Assembly: GCA_003545125.1 (NCBI GenBank)
Contig: DQCI01000198.1
Span: 13,678-18,822 of the forward strand
Length of the DNA stretch: 5,145 nucleotides
DNA from: Paracoccaceae bacterium
GTDB taxonomy: Bacteria > Pseudomonadota > Alphaproteobacteria > Rhodobacterales > Rhodobacteraceae
Direction of reading: 5' to 3'
In this document: one piece after another, positions 5,068 through 5,145 of the stretch
How positions within the stretch are numbered: the stretch's first letter is position 1
How the letters are laid out: each line of letters opens with the position of its first letter
Notes under the pieces: model-generated
What the model saw: the letters and a program-made list of their open reading frames with translations, nothing else
What the model was told of the DNA's origin: nothing
Database searches by the model: none
Translations under genes and position numbers: made by a program

Positions 5068-5145
5068 TCAGCCGACGACACGGTGGCCGCGGCCGCGCAG
5101 GCATTCGACGACGATAGCTTCGCGGCGGTCGCTGACATCCACCGC
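5068..5145 (-). CDS. C-terminal end of an unidentified protein (partial, right edge)
   Basis: An open frame enters from the right edge and ends at TGA (5068-5070), giving 25 codons that read AVDVSDRREAIVVECLRGRGHRV followed by VG. Third positions are about 80 percent G or C, and the alternation of charged and hydrophobic residues looks like a real protein end. A second minus-strand frame is also open here (it stops at 5025-5027), but its Ser/Ala/Thr-rich product followed by a low-GC tail is less convincing. The fragment is too short for me to assign a family. It lies 48 bp upstream of the DUF1127-like gene on the same strand. Confidence 0.5.
   Translation of the reverse strand, partial: AVDVSDRREAIVVECLRGRGHRVVG

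Noticed and set aside
5041..5071. CTGACC / TACACT pair as a sigma-70-type promoter
   Set aside because: The 19-bp spacer and four-of-six matches are too weak to call; mentioned only as a possibility in the gap entry.

Overview
The window is GC-rich (roughly two thirds G+C by eye), with strong G/C preference at third codon positions. Every gene I can support is on the minus strand. Short proteins resembling the DUF1127 family, strong AAGGAG-type ribosome binding sites and the overall gene style suggest an alphaproteobacterium, most likely of the Rhodobacteraceae/Paracoccus kind. That placement is inference from style, because no rRNA or marker gene is present. I see no tRNA, rRNA, CRISPR array, insertion sequence or phage gene.

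In the direction of transcription (right to left) the layout is as follows. (1) 5068-5145 holds the last 25 codons of a gene that enters from the right edge. (2) 2854-5019 is a four-gene cluster: a small basic DUF1127-like protein, a 124-residue four-helix membrane protein, an atypical NAD(P)-binding SDR-type protein, and a six-helix membrane protein resembling DUF4386. Gaps are 18-27 nt, each gene has a good ribosome binding site, and the cluster ends in a perfect 12-bp hairpin (2813-2850). (3) 1886-2773 is a LysR-type regulator, probably starting at TTG. (4) 1020-1780 holds wrbA (flavodoxin-like NAD(P)H:quinone oxidoreductase) and a 46-residue DUF1127-like protein that begins inside the wrbA stop codon (GTGA overlap). 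A ten-helix EamA/DMT exporter (159-1004) follows 15 nt later. (5) 43-158 is intergenic and carries a perfect 14-bp palindrome beside a possible -10 element. (6) 1-42 is the start of a protein with a signal-peptide-like N-terminus that leaves the left edge.

Together the window looks like two short redox or stress-type operons separated by a LysR regulator. Each operon combines one nucleotide- or flavin-dependent redox protein, at least one membrane protein and one tiny DUF1127-like protein. The LysR protein is a natural candidate to control one or both, but nothing in the sequence proves it. Most of the window is ordinary chromosomal content. The points most worth a second look are the two small DUF1127-like genes, the membrane-SDR-membrane cassette, and the palindromes in the intergenic gaps. 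I found no evidence of a clearly new defence, mobile or biosynthetic system.
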